Assembly: GCF_020283565.1 (NCBI RefSeq)
Contig: NC_060063.1
Coordinates: 43,980,856 to 44,044,855, forward strand
Reading direction: 5' to 3'
DNA from: Trifolium pratense
Taxonomy: Eukaryota; Streptophyta; Magnoliopsida; Fabales; Fabaceae
DNA length: 64,000 nucleotides
In this document: positions 34,651 to 48,200 of the stretch, piece after piece
How positions within the stretch are numbered: the stretch's first letter is position 1
Layout: each line of letters opens with the position of its first letter
Program-made: the position numbers and the translations under genes
Notes under the pieces: generated by a model
Told to the model about the DNA's origin: nothing
Seen by the model: the letters and a program-made list of their open reading frames with translations, nothing else
The model's database searches: none

Positions 34651-37600
34651 ATGTCTTTGATCCGAAGAAGAAAAGGTTCGGAACCAGAAAAGGGTCAGAG
34701 TGAAAATTCAGAACCAAAAATTCAGAAGAAAGAAGGAGAAGAAGAAGAAGAAAGAGAAGATGATGATGATAATGGCAAGAACAAAAAGTACAAGAAGAAT
34801 AAGAACGAGGTTGATTTGTTGAAGAAGAAGAAGAGTAATAAGTGGTCTTGTGTTGACAGTTGTTGTTGGTTTGTCGGTTGCATTTGTACTTTATGGTGGT
34901 TTTTGTTGTTTATGTATAATGTTATGCCTGCTTCTTTTCCTCAATATGTAACTGAAGCTATTACTGGTCCTATGCCTGATCCACCTGGTCTTAAACTTAA
35001 GAAGGAAGGGCTTAGCGCGAAGCATCCGGTGGTTTTTGTGCCGGGGATTGTTACTGGTGGACTTGAACTTTGGGAGGGTCATCAGTGTGCTGAAGGGTTG
35101 TTTAGGAAGAGGTTGTGGGGTGGTACTTTTGGAGAAGTTTACAAAAGGTATAAACAACTTTGCTTGGTTGTGTTGACTTTTTGTTTGTCATAATTTGATG
35201 ATGTTGATGATGTTTTTTTTTTTTTTTTTTTAATAATCTTGTTTGGTATTGTTTAGTGACTTTTGGTATTGGTGTTTGTGTGTTTGTTGTGATTTGGAAT
35301 TGATTGATTATGATGAGGATAGTGATTGTTGATAATAGATTTTGAGTTGAAGTTGAAATGTTTGACATTTGATGATGTTTGGTGGGTAAGATGTTTTTGT
35401 AAACTTGCCAATTTAATGCTAGGTTGTTGGATTTGTTAACATGTTTGATCGATGGAGATGTTGGAAAGATGTGATTTTGAAGGGAACTTCTCTTTTATGG
35501 TATTGTACTATTGTTGCTTGATAATGTGATTGCTTGAAACGGTTAATTTTTGCTCTTTGCAGACTTGGAGTTGTTATGAGAAAGTTTGTTCTTGGAATTT
35601 GTCCTGGGTAATGTTATATCGTTGTTTTCCTCTAAACCGATAACTCTAATCTTCATTTAGGAAGATAAACAAACAATTACAAATATTCAAAGTTCAATTT
35701 GTACATGTTTGATATGATAAGTGCTTGCTTGATTGAAAGAATTAAAGTCTCTTTTCCATGTCCCTTTGTGAGTGGAAGTACCGTTGAAAGTATAGGGAAA
35801 GTTTTGGATTGATATTAATTTCATTCCTTTTGTAAGACAAATAATATACGTCGATTGAAGGATTTCCAAGCAGAGATGGCAATCCGAGTTATGGTCCAAA
35901 TAAGGTTTATAACATAGTTTACCATCACTGGTGCAATGATGCAATCTTTGTCTATGCCTTTCATGTTTGTAATTGATTTCACATAGACATCAAAGTACTA
36001 ACCACAAAGTTTATGTCGTATTTTTGTGCGGATCTTTTTCAGACCTTCATGTTGGGTGGAGCACATGTCCTTGGACAATGAAACAGGATTGGATCCACCT
36101 GGCATAAGAGTAAGGCCTGTCTCTGGACTTGTAGCTGCCGACTACTTTGCTGCAGGATACTTTGTTTGGGCCGTTCTAATTGCTAACTTGGCACGCATTG
36201 GTTATGAAGAAAAAACCATGTACATGGCTGCATATGATTGGAGAATATCATTTCAGAACACTGAGGTATTATTCTTTTAATAATTGATTTTGCACTGTGT
36301 TAGTTCAGAACACTGCTGAATGATTTTCATTTCATTAATAATAACTTAACTTTATTGATCAGGTGCGAGATCAAACACTAAGTCGGATAAAAAGCAACAT
36401 AGAACTTATGGTTGCTACTAATGGTGGAAATAAGGCGGTTATTATTCCACATTCGATGGGGGTTTTGTATTTTCTTCATTTCATGAAATGGGTCGAAGCA
36501 CCAGCTCCTTTAGGGGGTGGAGGAGGACCAGATTGGTGTTCCAAATATATTAAGGCAGTTGTAAACATTGGTGGACCATTTTTAGGCGTTCCAAAGGCTA
36601 TAGCAGGGCTTTTCTCGTCCGAAGCCCGAGATATTGCTGTTGCCAGGTAAAAATCTTCTTTAGGGCCATTACGAGATTACATGATAGCTTATATGAGCCT
36701 AGTCTGGTTACTATGAACTACCTGTTTTCTTCTATTTTTGAATCTCTGAAGCATTGAAACATACGCTGGACATGACACCGACACATCGAAACCAGTAATA
36801 AATTGAAAAAATAGAACAATTGAATGCAACCGCATGTTGACTGTTGTTATCGTGTCAGTGCTGCATAGTGTTCAAATCAGCTGTGCTTTGTAAACTCCTT
36901 TAAGATATCTCTTCTTCTCTCCTCCAAAATTTTTCTTTTAATTACAGATGTTGGCAAGTAAACAACCATGTGCAAAATTTTCCGTTTCTCCAACTACTGA
37001 TCTGAATTGGAAAAGCAAATTCCGATTGCACTTTGCATTTATGCTACACCTTTCATTTTTTGTCCATCCAACTATTCAGTATCTAAATTGAAATTGGTTT
37101 TTTCTTGTTATATGTCAAGGGCGATTGCACCGGGATTTTTAGACAACGATATGTTCCGCCTTCAAACGTTGCAACATGTTATGAAGATGACTCGCACTTG
37201 GGACTCCACAATGTCAATGATACCAAAAGGAGGGGACACCATATGGGGTGGTCTTGATTGGTCACCTGAAGAGGCCTGCCGCCTTAATATAAAAAGGCAA
37301 AGCAGTGGTGAATATACTCAGTTGACAGACGAAGAGACAAATAAAACACATGTTAACTATGGAAGATTGATATCATTTGGCAGAGATGTCGCAGAGGCAG
37401 ACTCGTCTAAGATTGATATTGTTGAATTTCGGGTGAGCATATTTTTAACACTGAAACTTGAATATGATGTAGTCTTGTGTGCTTATTCCTTATTTTACCA
37501 AAATTATTTCTTAATTCAGGTTTGTTAATCTATTTCATTAACAGGATGCAATTAAGGGTCCAAATATTGCAAATACCACGTGTCGTGATGTGTGGACCGA

Positions 37601-40409
37601 ATACCATGACATGGGACTTGGGGGAGTAAGAGCAATTGCAGATCATAAAGTTTACACAGCTGGCTCAATCATAGACCTACTTCAGTTTGTTGCACCGAAA
37701 ATGATGGAGCGTGGTGGTGCTCATTTCTCTTACGGAGTAGCTGACAATTTAGATGATCCTAAATATGAACACTACAAATATTGGTCAAACCCCTTGGAAA
37801 CAAAGTGAGTATTTTTCTTCCTGACTTTTATCTTATTTATCTCTTTATTTGATCAGTTATTCTTGTTAATACATTTCTGAATGAATGCTTTGGTGGTAGT
37901 GCTCCAAAGTAGCTTAGCTCTTTAAATGTAACACGTCCATGATGTATATTGGTCATATTTGGGAGCTCGAGTATTGGTTAACAGTGTCTTATACTGTGCT
38001 TGGATTGGCGTTGAAAAAGCTAAAATGCCTGTTGAGTCCACTATGTGTAGTGTAGTAGGTGTGTGTGCATATATGGTTTGGTTCAGTCCCTAAAAACCAC
38101 TTTAGTAAAAAAACCAGTTAATTTTTTAGCCGGTTTCACTTCAGTCTAAAACCGGCTCATAACTGCTTTAAAATTAATAGGCTTAATTAATAAAATGGTC
38201 CCTTAAAGACATTTTTGGTTTCATATTGGTCCCTTAAAGAAAAAAAGGTCTAAATAGGTCCCTTAAAGAATAAAAGGTCCGAATAGGTCCCTTAAAGACA
38301 TATCCGTTAATCAGTTTGGTCCTATTTAGACCTCTTTTTAGGGACCAAACTGATTAACGGAGATGTCTTTAAGGGACCTATTCGGACTTTTTTTTCTTTA
38401 AGGGACCTATTTGGACCTTTTTTTCTTTAAGGGACCAATCTGAAACCAAAAATGTCTTTAAGGGACCATTTTATTAATTAAGCCAAATTAATATTATGTA
38501 TGGGCCTTAATTAGGATATCAATAATAATGGGCCTTGTTAGTAATTATTAGTAAGTAGTTTTTATCATTAGTTAGCAGTTTTTATAGAAAATAACTGTCA
38601 CATAAGTGTTGCATATAAATAGAAGGGATAATTGGCAAAGGAGGGTATCTTGGAATTTGACTGGAAAGGGACCATTTTGGCATTAGGGAGGTGCAGACCC
38701 TCGAAGTTCTGCGGTATCATTTGTAATCAAAGGGATTTTCCCTATTTTCTTATTCTATATCAGTCTCTCTCTCTCTCTCTCCCCCTCACTCCCTCCCTCT
38801 TTTTCCCCCGCAGATTTCCAATTAGGCATAAAAAGTATGCTGCACAAAATCCTTAGAATGATAAGTGGTATATGATTCTCTACCATTATCAAATCGCTTA
38901 TAACATGTACCAATTTATCACCTCTAGCTGGAGAAGTTTATTGAAACATCGAGCATGGTAGTTCTGAATCCAACTCGACTGGTCCAGAAATGATAATCTC
39001 CAACAGAAAACAGTCGTAAAAAATGATAATGGTAGTCTTAGAATTGAGAGTTGGGCCTAACTCAACCCTACAAAACTGGCTTGTAAAGTGAGGATTGCTT
39101 CTACTTTATAAACATATATTCAAGTCATCTCGCAACCAATGTGGGACTTCTTAACAGGTAGCAAGAAGATCTTATTCATCTAATTTTATTTCCCTAAGGG
39201 ATTAAATCAAATTAGACAAAGTTTCCTATACAAGTTAAGTAGATGAAATCAAATTAGGTGATATGTGTATTTTGTTTGGCTTTATTTTGAAAATAAAATG
39301 AATGTGGTTTTAGGTTTGGTTTTAGTGGTTTGGATCAGTTTTTAAATTGTTTTTAAAAAATGGTTCAGTTTAAAACTTTATGAAATAGTTCAGTTCAATG
39401 GTTCAGTTTTAAAAACTTTTTGGACACCCCTTATTGTGCATGTTTTCAATCACAGTAGTTTGACGAGATCATGCTATCATTGTGAGTATGTTGAAGGTCC
39501 AAAGTGTAGTTTTTGCTAAAATCACTGTGGCACACCATGATTCTTAAAATCACAGCCGTTCCAAACATGCACGCATCTGTTATGTTAATGTTAAATGTGC
39601 TCTGGAATGTGTGCCAATGGTAATCAAACACAGTATTAGAATACACCTTGAAAACAATTTAGTCTACCGTTGCTAATTGGCGTTATTCATGATGAAATTT
39701 AGTATATTAAACATTATGAATTATAATAATCCTTTGCTCTTTGATATGTTCCAAAATAAAATAATCATTATGAATTTGTGAATAGGGAAATTGGAAATTA
39801 AGATAATTGCTATAGTTGAATCATTCAGATTCATCATATTTCCATGCAAAAATGTAATACTCTTCATTTGATTGCTTTTATTACCTATTCAATTGATATC
39901 TTTTGCAACTCTAAAATATCTACAGATTACCAAATGCTCCTGATATGGAAATTTTCTCTCTATATGGAGTTGGCCTACCGACCGAAAGAGCTTATATTTA
40001 CAAGCTATCTCCCTTTGCTGAGTGTTACATTCCTTTTGAAATTGATCCTACGGCTGATGGTGGTGCTGAAGTTAGTTGTTTGAATGATGGTGTCTACACT
40101 GTTGATGGTGATGAGACTGTTCCAGTTCTAAGTTCAGGTTTCATGTGTGCTAAAGGTTGGCGTGGAAAAACACGATTCAACCCTTCAGGAATCAAAACTT
40201 ATGTTAGAGAATACGATCATTCTCCTCCAGCCAACCTGCTAGAAGGAAGAGGAACACAAAGCGGTGCTCATGTTGATATAATGGGAAACTTTGCGTTGAT
40301 TGAAGATGTTATGAGGGTTGCAGCAGGAGCCAAAGGAGAAGAGTTGGGAGGCGATAGGGTGTATTCTGATATCTTTAAATGGTCCGACAGAATCAAATTA
40401 CCTTTGTGA
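34651..40409 (+). CDS. PDAT1: Phospholipid:diacylglycerol acyltransferase (PDAT1 type)
   Basis: Complete gene with six exons: 34651-35147, 36043-36265, 36363-36646, 37120-37432, 37545-37804 and 39926-40409. They sum to 2061 nt (686 aa plus TGA), with GT..AG borders and matching phases. The enzyme moves an acyl group from the sn-2 position of a phospholipid to diacylglycerol, making triacylglycerol in the ER. The N-terminus is highly charged (runs of E, D and K to residue 64), followed by one membrane segment (about 70-89, CCWFVGCICTLWWFLLFMY). The LCAT-like fold then starts at HPVVFVPGIVTGGLELWEG. The nucleophile is Ser about 271 in PHSMG, with Asp about 588 in DGDETVP and His about 641 in SGAHVDI as the likely triad. 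Length matches the Arabidopsis enzyme (671 aa, from memory), with the excess in the acidic N-terminus. Intron 5 is 2.1 kb and has collected transposons. The start is the ATG just before the charged tail, preceded by a CT/CA-rich leader. Confidence 0.97.
36757..36862. repeat. Dispersed repeat in PDAT intron 3
   Basis: Related to the repeat in BRX-family intron 2 (10072-10205) through 'ggacatgacac', 'aattgaaaaaat' and 'ttgaatg.aa'. It ends in 'cgtgtcagtgctgcatag'. Confidence 0.5.
38180..38484. mobile_element. Mutator-like MITE in PDAT intron 5, 9-bp TSD
   Basis: 305 bp with ends GGCTTAATTAATAAAATGG and CCATTTTATTAATTAAGCC, flanked by the perfect direct repeat AAATTAATA (38171-38179 and 38485-38493). 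The two halves are almost complete inverses of each other (repeated 'ggtcccttaaaga' and 'tctttaagggacc'), so the transcript can form a hairpin of about 150 bp. No coding capacity. Confidence 0.92.
39032..39159 (-). mobile_element. LTR/TRIM fragment in PDAT intron 5
   Basis: On minus it starts TGTTAAGAAGTCCCACATTG and continues to 'tttacaagccagttttgtag' and 'ggttgagttaggcccaa'. The same phrases, more decayed, occur forward at about 59600-59710. These are typical of a legume LTR 5' part. The other end was not found. Confidence 0.65.
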
Positions 40410-41907
40410 GGGGGATCCTCTCCAGTTACTGAATGGTTCTGGTAGAACAGCTAAAGGCACAACCAATAAAATATTATTTTATTTATTGTGCATTTTCTCT
40501 CATACCGGAACCATCCAGAGAGGATCTACACCGTTTTGCGAGTGAAGCAAAATGCACATCCACTCTTTCATTTCTCTAAAGGACCAGATTATGTGATATA
40601 TACATTTTTTGCAGTATAATCTCACTGCTGCCAGAGTTCCATAAAATGCACTCAGAATTTCTGGTCCTGTTTATGAAATTCAGATTCCATGGAGTGGTGA
40701 AAAAGGAAGCAAAGGACACTTCAAAACTTTGGCTGTGTTGTACCATAACATTTTTTGCTTTTTATATTTTTTAAATTTTGTACCAATAAATTGACAATAC
40801 GTAATAATTAGGTATTAAATTAGATACTTGATATATAATTTTATTATGTCTTTGCTTTTTATGTAATGACTCATTCTATCTTTTAAAATATTAATTATAT
40901 TTTTTTTATTCAATAAGATATACTAATTATCTGCGTTTATTTGCTTGCAATGTCATGGATCTTTTTGAATAAATGATTTGTTTGCAGTTTATAGCACAAA
41001 CACTTATTAAATAAGTACTTGAATTTTTATTTTTATTTTTGTTTACATATAAGTACTTGAATTTAAGTTTATATATAAATATAAACTATCTTCAATGATG
41101 TTCAATTACAAGAAAGTGCATTGGGTACTATGGTTATTAGAGTGAGCATTTAAATTTCTCATTTCATAGAGTTGAGTCCATGGTTCTAACTTCTAAATAA
41201 TTGGGGGCCATGGTTACAACATGGTGGAGCACAAGTGAAATATGGTTGTTCTTTAATCATTTGACCAAGAGTTCGATCTTTATTGGAGCGTAGGGGAAAA
41301 ATATATTGAGAGATGTTAACTCTTTAAGATAGGTTTTACTTACTTTGATGAATAAATCTCTGCATATGTATGTGGAAGATATATATTGATTTAAAAGTGA
41401 AATTTCTAGTACAAATTTAATAATAGGTGATTTTCTTTTCCCTTCAACCCTCTCGTGCGACCTCTGAAAACCCAAAAATAACTCAGAAAAATAGGGGGTG
41501 CGCGAGAGATTTATGTAGAGGAAAAGAAAATCATAAATAAGGAAGCCAACTTTCATATCAAGATAACCCAATATACGCATTTCAGTTCAAGCACCATTGT
41601 GCATTCTATAATCAACGCACCCTGTACCGGAACACTGTCTCTTTACTCTATCTAGATTTGTTTTTATCAGAAAAAAGAAGTATAAACAAACCAATGAAAG
41701 CTAATATAACAAAAGTTTAGTTTTACACAATGTGACAAACTAAAAAAGAGCTAAAACTTACTATAAAAAAAAACTAAAACAAGATTATCTTGATCAGAGA
41801 TAACATGTGCAAAACTAAAAACAACCTTAGATTCGAGCCTAGTTATAGCTAATAAAAGATTTTTTTTAGTGGAAATAACTTAAGTTCGATTTACGGATGG
41901 ATTTTTT
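40410..41907. other. PDAT 3' flank and AT-rich intergenic DNA
   Basis: The first few hundred bases are probably the PDAT 3' untranslated region. 'aataaa' motifs occur at 40467 and near 40787, with no way to choose between them. The rest, including open frames on minus near 41257-41580, shows no recognisable gene. Confidence 0.45.
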
Positions 41908-42578
41908 TTTTTTTTATAAGAAAAAATTGAATTATAAGGAGTACAAGAGACATTCAACCCTTACAATTCTTATAGGACCATTACATGCTAATAATGCATT
42001 TTAATGGATCCTTACACCAATCTGAAAAAAAACAAAAAGATTTACTAACTATTTTACCTATAAACCAAAACCATGAAATATAAATAATCTTGTCTTCTAA
42101 AGCTTTCCAATTAATAGTTTCTCTTCTAAATACCACATTGTTACGCGCACGCCATCTACACCAAATGGTGGCCAACCAAATAATGTGGCGAACTTTTTCA
42201 TATTTCTTATTTTTCAATAAAGCTCAAAAAGAGGAAAAATGTTTCCATCCTCCGTCATCAAAAGAGATGAAATTCACATTCATCCATTTAAAAATCCGCT
42301 TCCATAACTTTTGAGAAAAAGAGCAATTAAAGAGCTCATGGGATAATTCCTCCTGTTCTTCAAAACAGAAAATGCAACATTGCTCGTGCGGATTAACAAG
42401 GATAGATTTTCTTGTCAATACCATACGAGTTGGAAGTCTTGATAATAATTAACCTCCATCCAAAAATGCCCACTTTGGATGGAACATCATTTAACCATAA
42501 TTGTTGTAGAGTTTTCACTACATTTTCATCAATAGCCACAACAACTTTGAGAACCGAAAAATTAACACCAAACTTCAC
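41908..42578 (-). pseudogene. 3' remnant of a LINE retrotransposon (zf-RVT region)
   Basis: Minus-strand reading gives WLNDVPSKVGIFGWRL, then a frame change, ILVNPHEQCCIFCFEEQEEL with SHELFNCSFSQKLW, an in-frame stop, then HIIWLATIWCRWRARNNVVF and FSDWCKDPLKCI. This is the zinc-binding C-terminal region of plant non-LTR reverse transcriptases, with the cysteine/histidine pattern CCIFC..E..SHELFNC. The poly-T run at about 41908-41922 is a poly-A tail on the element's strand. The reverse transcriptase itself is missing, so the copy is 5'-truncated and dead, as is usual for LINEs. Confidence 0.8.
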
Positions 42579-44080
42579 ATTATTACATAATTAAAAAATA
42601 AATTAAACTTCATTAAATTAAATATAAAATCTATAGCATAGTTATTGATGGAGACGATTTCATACAGGAGTAAATATTGATTTTCAAAAATTAGTTAATT
42701 TTTATTTTTTTTGTTTATGATGGAGCATAGAATCAAACCTAAAACCTTGTGCAAATTATTCAAGCCTCCTATCATTGGATCAAATCTATTGGTTTAAAAT
42801 CGATTAATTATTGATGTTAAAAAGAAAATTAAGAGTTTTTTTTTTTGTCTTAGATGAAGTGGTAATTCACTGAAATTAAACTAAAAAATAATTATGAGAT
42901 CTCGGGTTCGAACCCGGGTCACGACGTCCAGCCTAACAATTTCGACAATTTTACCAGTTGAACTAGGACTTACGGGACAAAATAAAAAAGAGTTTGACAG
43001 AGGTGATATCACAAATAATTAATAGACTCTATTAAAAGGAACAAATTTAGTTACTACCTTAATTTAATCCTTCAATCCATAATAATGGAATAATTTATGA
43101 CTAGGATTTACTCATCTCATTTTTAAAAAACAAAAGAGGTAAGCAAACTTACATTTAGTAGTCTCATACTCTCATGGCCACTTTCTTTGATAAAATAATA
43201 TTTTTGGTAAAATAAAAATACAGGTATATATTTCAAGTGGACACGTTTCATTAGTTAGGTAGCCACCTTTCATTGCCCTTATTTTTCATATTGTTCCTAC
43301 ATTTCTTAGTTATTTTTACCATGAATGAAATGTAGTGATTATTATTAAATTACACTAGTACGAGAGATATAAAGTTGATTTAGTGGTTGAAGGGGAAGAG
43401 TTAAATAGTATAGTAAAATAAAGATGATCTTATATTTGATTTTTCCCTCTAACAAAATACTTAAACATAACAATTAATTAATATAATAACATTCAAAAAA
43501 AAATAAAATTAATACAAATATATTAATTATTAAAATACTTGTACAAATATCTATATGGTTTAATTATTTTATGCGCATTCAATAAAATACAATAACATTA
43601 TAGTGCTAGGTAAAAATTTAAAGTATTTGTACACATATCTACATGATTTGATGTTTTTTTATTTTAAAATGTTTAACTGCGAAAATCACATCTACAACCT
43701 ATTAATGTGAATTATACAAATATATATTTACGCGACTTTATATGGTTTTTTTTTACAAGCATTTTATATGGTTAGATTTAATTAGATGCATGTGTAAACA
43801 AGTTTTACATAGTAGATTTATATAAAATATTATTAAATATTATTTTCATATGTTTTTTTGGTAAGAAAAGTATATTTTTTTCATATATGTATTGAAAGTG
43901 GAAGTTAGATCCAGCACATGATAGAGTATAATTTAAATATTTAACCATTTTTGATTAAAAGTTTTATAGAATTAATTAATTTTAATTGTTTGTCTTTCCA
44001 AAATATCACAACCCCTGTCATTAATTAATTATTATTTGATTTGATTTGATTTATTACTACTACTAGTATTTCATTGTTTC
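42579..44080. other. AT-rich intergenic region with SINE-like fragments
   Basis: At about 42896-42975, 'atctcgggttcgaacccggg' and 'ccagttgaactaggacttac' look like a reverse tRNA-derived repeat, with the box B palindrome ggttcgaacc. At about 42718-42790, 'gagcatagaatcaaaccta' resembles the phrase near 17988. No gene was seen in the rest. Confidence 0.4.
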
Positions 44081-44084
44081 GTTT

Positions 44085-45294
44085 CGTAGCGTTTTTTATT
44101 TTATTTTATTTTCCTTTCTTCTTTCAAAAAACCGATGCAGCGTTGATTTGTGAATTTTGGATCACGACGGAACCCTCGTTTCTCCCCTTTCTCTCTCCGT
44201 CGCTGCAATTGGTGCCTCCGTCGTTTTCATCATTCCAATCCCTACCTAACCCCTCTCTTACCGTCTTCAATTTCAACGGAATTCTCCTGTTCTGATCAAA
44301 AGAAGGTATATAACCCTATTTCTATTTCGATCCCTTTTTCTATCAATTCGATTTTGTGTCACCGAAAAAATTGAACTTTACTTCATTTTTTTGTGTTTAA
44401 TTTGAAAAATTAGGACTTGGTTGGATCATGTATTTGTTTAATTGGTGAGTAATTAGGTTTTTGTGGTTTCTAATTGGGTTTGGTAAGTGAAGCAAAAGGA
44501 TATATAAATTGAAATTTGTGTGATTTTATTTGGTAATTAATTTGTTGAGATATTTATTGCATTTTGTCAATGATTATGATGATTATTTTGAAGAGAGAGT
44601 TGAAGAAAAACTACAAAGGAAAGATGTTTTTCCATTTTTCTGCTGACTTGAGCTTTGGGGGTAGGGGGTAAGGGTATATTGAGGGCATTAAGGTTCTATT
44701 TTGTGATAGGTTTTGGAATAAAGGAATGATTTTTGGGTTTCAAAAAGTGATTTTTGCTTAGGATTGAGCTGTGATAGATAGGGGTTTGGAATGTGGAGAA
44801 TGAAATGGCTTGAACGTATAGATAGTTTGCATTGATATAAATATGTTTTTTTTTTTTTTTGCTGGGGAAAGCTAGTTAAATTTGTGGGGATTGAGGATAT
44901 AGCTTTCGTTGCTAATGAACATAGGGAAGAATTTGATATTCCGGATAGGTGGGAAAAAGGTGAAGAAGCTAGAGAATAAAGCAACTTGATTTTTCAAGCC
45001 TTAATAAGAAAAATACCTTAAGAATACTAAAATTTATGAAATACGGTTTAAAATTTTAACTGAAGACTCATGAATATAGAATTACTCGGTACCAGTTCAT
45101 TATATTTATTTATCCCATAGGCCAGATCTAACCATATATGTAGTCATTTTTTAGTTTATGACATGGCTGCAGAAAGATAATAGAATCCTTTGTGCTTATT
45201 TCATTTTGCATTTTTCTTCTTTGCAATGTTGTGTGCATGTGTTTGATATGCTTTCTAAGTACTCTAGGTTAGTGGAGCAAGGCTGTGGGTGAGG
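44085..45294 (+). promoter_or_regulatory. 5' leader of the ataxin-2-like gene, with a leader intron
   Basis: A CT-rich non-coding stretch (about 44150-44305) ends at a GT donor ('aaaagaag' then gtatat). A likely second leader exon begins at 45268 after 'actctag' and runs to the ATG at 45295. The 0.96-kb intron between them is T-rich. Leader introns are common in housekeeping plant genes. The transcription start cannot be fixed. Confidence 0.55.
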
Positions 45295-48200
45295 ATGAAT
45301 TTGCAACAAGTTGGGCAGCCTAAATCATCTAATGGATATGGTCGTCGGAAATCTGATAAGGACGGGGCATCTAAATCGGACAGTAAGATTCCCCCAGGAA
45401 AATCAAATGCTGGCAGATTAGCGAGTACAGGTGAGCATCTGACCCAACCCAAGTTATTATTTTCTATTTCATTTACTGTTTTACTGATACTTACTATTAC
45501 AGGTGCAGTGACTGGTAGTAAAGGTGGTAGTTATGAGAGTCCTTCGCGTGATCGACTAGTCTATTTAACAACATGCCTTATTGGGCACCAGGTGGAAGTC
45601 CAGGTGAAAAATGGATCTATATACTCTGGAATATTTCATGCTACAAATACTGAGAAAGATTTTGGTATGTTCTGTTTGTATTATTGATTTTGATGATATT
45701 GGAGACAATATTATTTTACTTTGCTGTATACCTATATAGATTCTTGTTTTCTGTTTCAGTTATTTTTTTTATTGATATACTAAAATAGACTTTTTTAAAT
45801 GACAAATGATAGTATAATTCGTCTTTTGTTTGGGGTAGGGATCGAGCCCTTTTCCTTCTTATCATTCCACTCCTTAACTCCCACACCCCAACCAACAAAC
45901 CAACCTAATATCCCTTGAATTGACATTTTTTACTGCTGATATCATCATTGCTGTTCTTATAGGAGTCATTTTGAAAATGGCATGCTTGACAAAGGATGGC
46001 TCTTCGCAAGGACAGAGCTCTGGTGTTGAATTTGTCAGCAAAGCACCTTCTAAGACTTTAATTATACCTGGCAAAGAACTTGTACAAGTCATAGCAAAGG
46101 TTTGCTACATTATTTATTTGAAGCTTAATTTCAGTTCAAATTATGCTATGTTAAGTGTTAACCTTTGTTTTTTGTAAATAAGTATGGAAACTATATACTA
46201 CTGAACGGTGTTGGAAAAGTTTTAGTTCCAGGATTAGGTGAAGTTTCTTTGAGAACACTGTCAATTTGTTCATTGATGGTATCTTTTATGTATCATTTTG
46301 GCAGGATGTTGCTGTTTCTAGAGGTGACCTAGCCAGTGAATCCAACTATGATGTGCATCAGGAGATCATGGTTGATTCAGTAATATCTCAACCTCGTCAT
46401 GTTGAGGCAGGGAGAGAATTACACCGATGGGTACCTGATGAAGATGTTCCACAATGCCCTGAACTGGACAATATATTTGATGGCTCCTGGAATAGGTGGC
46501 TTTATATTTCTCTTATCATCACTAATCAAAAAAATTTATATCAACACTATTGTTTACTTGATCTATGGACTACACTCATTGCTGGAGCATTTTAGCACCA
46601 CTAGATTGTATTTTTCTGGCAGTTGTTGCTTTTCTTGAAACCTTGACACCAAATTCAAACCAGTCCCCCTTGTCCTTTAAACTTTGAAGTTGGCTGAGAA
46701 ACAATATGATACAATTTTGTTTTTCTTTCTTTTTGGCTTAAAATTATTGTAAATAAGATATATAAAATGCTAATAGTAGATGTCTCAATGATCTCTTTCT
46801 CCATTTTTAAAATTTTAAACATGGGATAATGGGTATATTGAAAACTGAAGCAGGACACCAAGAAGGGATAACTAACTTTATATATAATGGTGTATCATTA
46901 GTCATACGTGGAGTGTAAAATCCATTTGGACACTGACTCTGTAAATTTGCTTATAATTTATATTGTCTCCTATCTAATTCTTTCATTTTATTTCTAACTG
47001 CATGTTGCTTGTTCATCACCCCAATTTTGTAGACCTTACTTAGGACCATTTTTTGGTAAAGTCTTTTCTGAGGAATGACTTGTGTAGAACATGACCAATT
47101 CGGCTTTAAAGGTTACAGTACAGTTATGCTATTAACAGACTTGTGTCCTACTGGATTAGTTTTATAGTTTGGAAGAGATCTTTGGTGATATGCGTTGTGG
47201 AATGTTCCTTTGACAAGTGAAGTAAAATTATTATATTATTGTTTTTAACAATGAAGAGAAATCTTTGAAGGAGCATAGGAATTCATTGTTTAGGCTTTAG
47301 TTTCTATCCTTTTTACTTGGGTGGTTGATTCTCATTTTTTCATGTGCGGTTGAATTGTTTCCCATAGAAACCTTTTATTACATCATAATTACCTATCAAG
47401 AAAAAGGAAAAATATAAAAGATCAGTTGTTTTTTGTGACGTCTCAATTCTTTCCTCAGGGGTTGAAATGTAGGTGCAATTGTGTAAAATTAAGAAATATT
47501 TCCCGTGGGAAATATCAAGGAATATTCACAAAAAATCTGGTTATGAATTATTCTTTTATAGCATATGAAGTAAATAGGGGAATGAATTATTCTTTTATAG
47601 CATAGGGTAAATATGGGATTTTGTGGTAGGTCCTTATCAGAATGAGGCTTACTTGAGTGTATGACATTGCGTCTACCATTTTTAATATCCTGGTTTTTTT
47701 AATATTTGTTTCTTCTTTCTGATTGTAATTTTTCACAGTTTTAATTTTAATTTTTTTTATAATTATCTTGATAACTTTTTTTGTATTCTTCTAGGGGATG
47801 GGATCAGTTTGAAACAAATAAAATGTTGTTTGGGGTGAAAAGCACATTTGATGAGGAACTCTATACAACAAAGCTTGAAAAAGGGCCTCAGATGAGAGAA
47901 TTGGAAATGCAAGCTCTAAGAATAGCAAGGGAAATTGAGGGTGAGGATACCCAAGATCTTCACCTAGCAGAGGTTGGTGTCGATACAATGCATATTCCTC
48001 CTTTTCAAATTTCTGTATATTTTATATTTACATGTATGTATGAATTCCTCAAACTTCAATTTTTCTCAACAGGAACGAGGCCTTTACCCTGATGACTTTG
48101 ACATTGATGAAGAGACCAGATTCTCTTCTGTATATAGGGGTAAAGGTGTTGACGATGAATACAATGAAAATGAAGACAATTTGTTGGATTCACACAATTC

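Noticed and set aside
38632..38856. A 74-codon frame in PDAT intron 5
   Set aside because: It lies in an intron whose flanking exons join perfectly, and half of it is a CT run.
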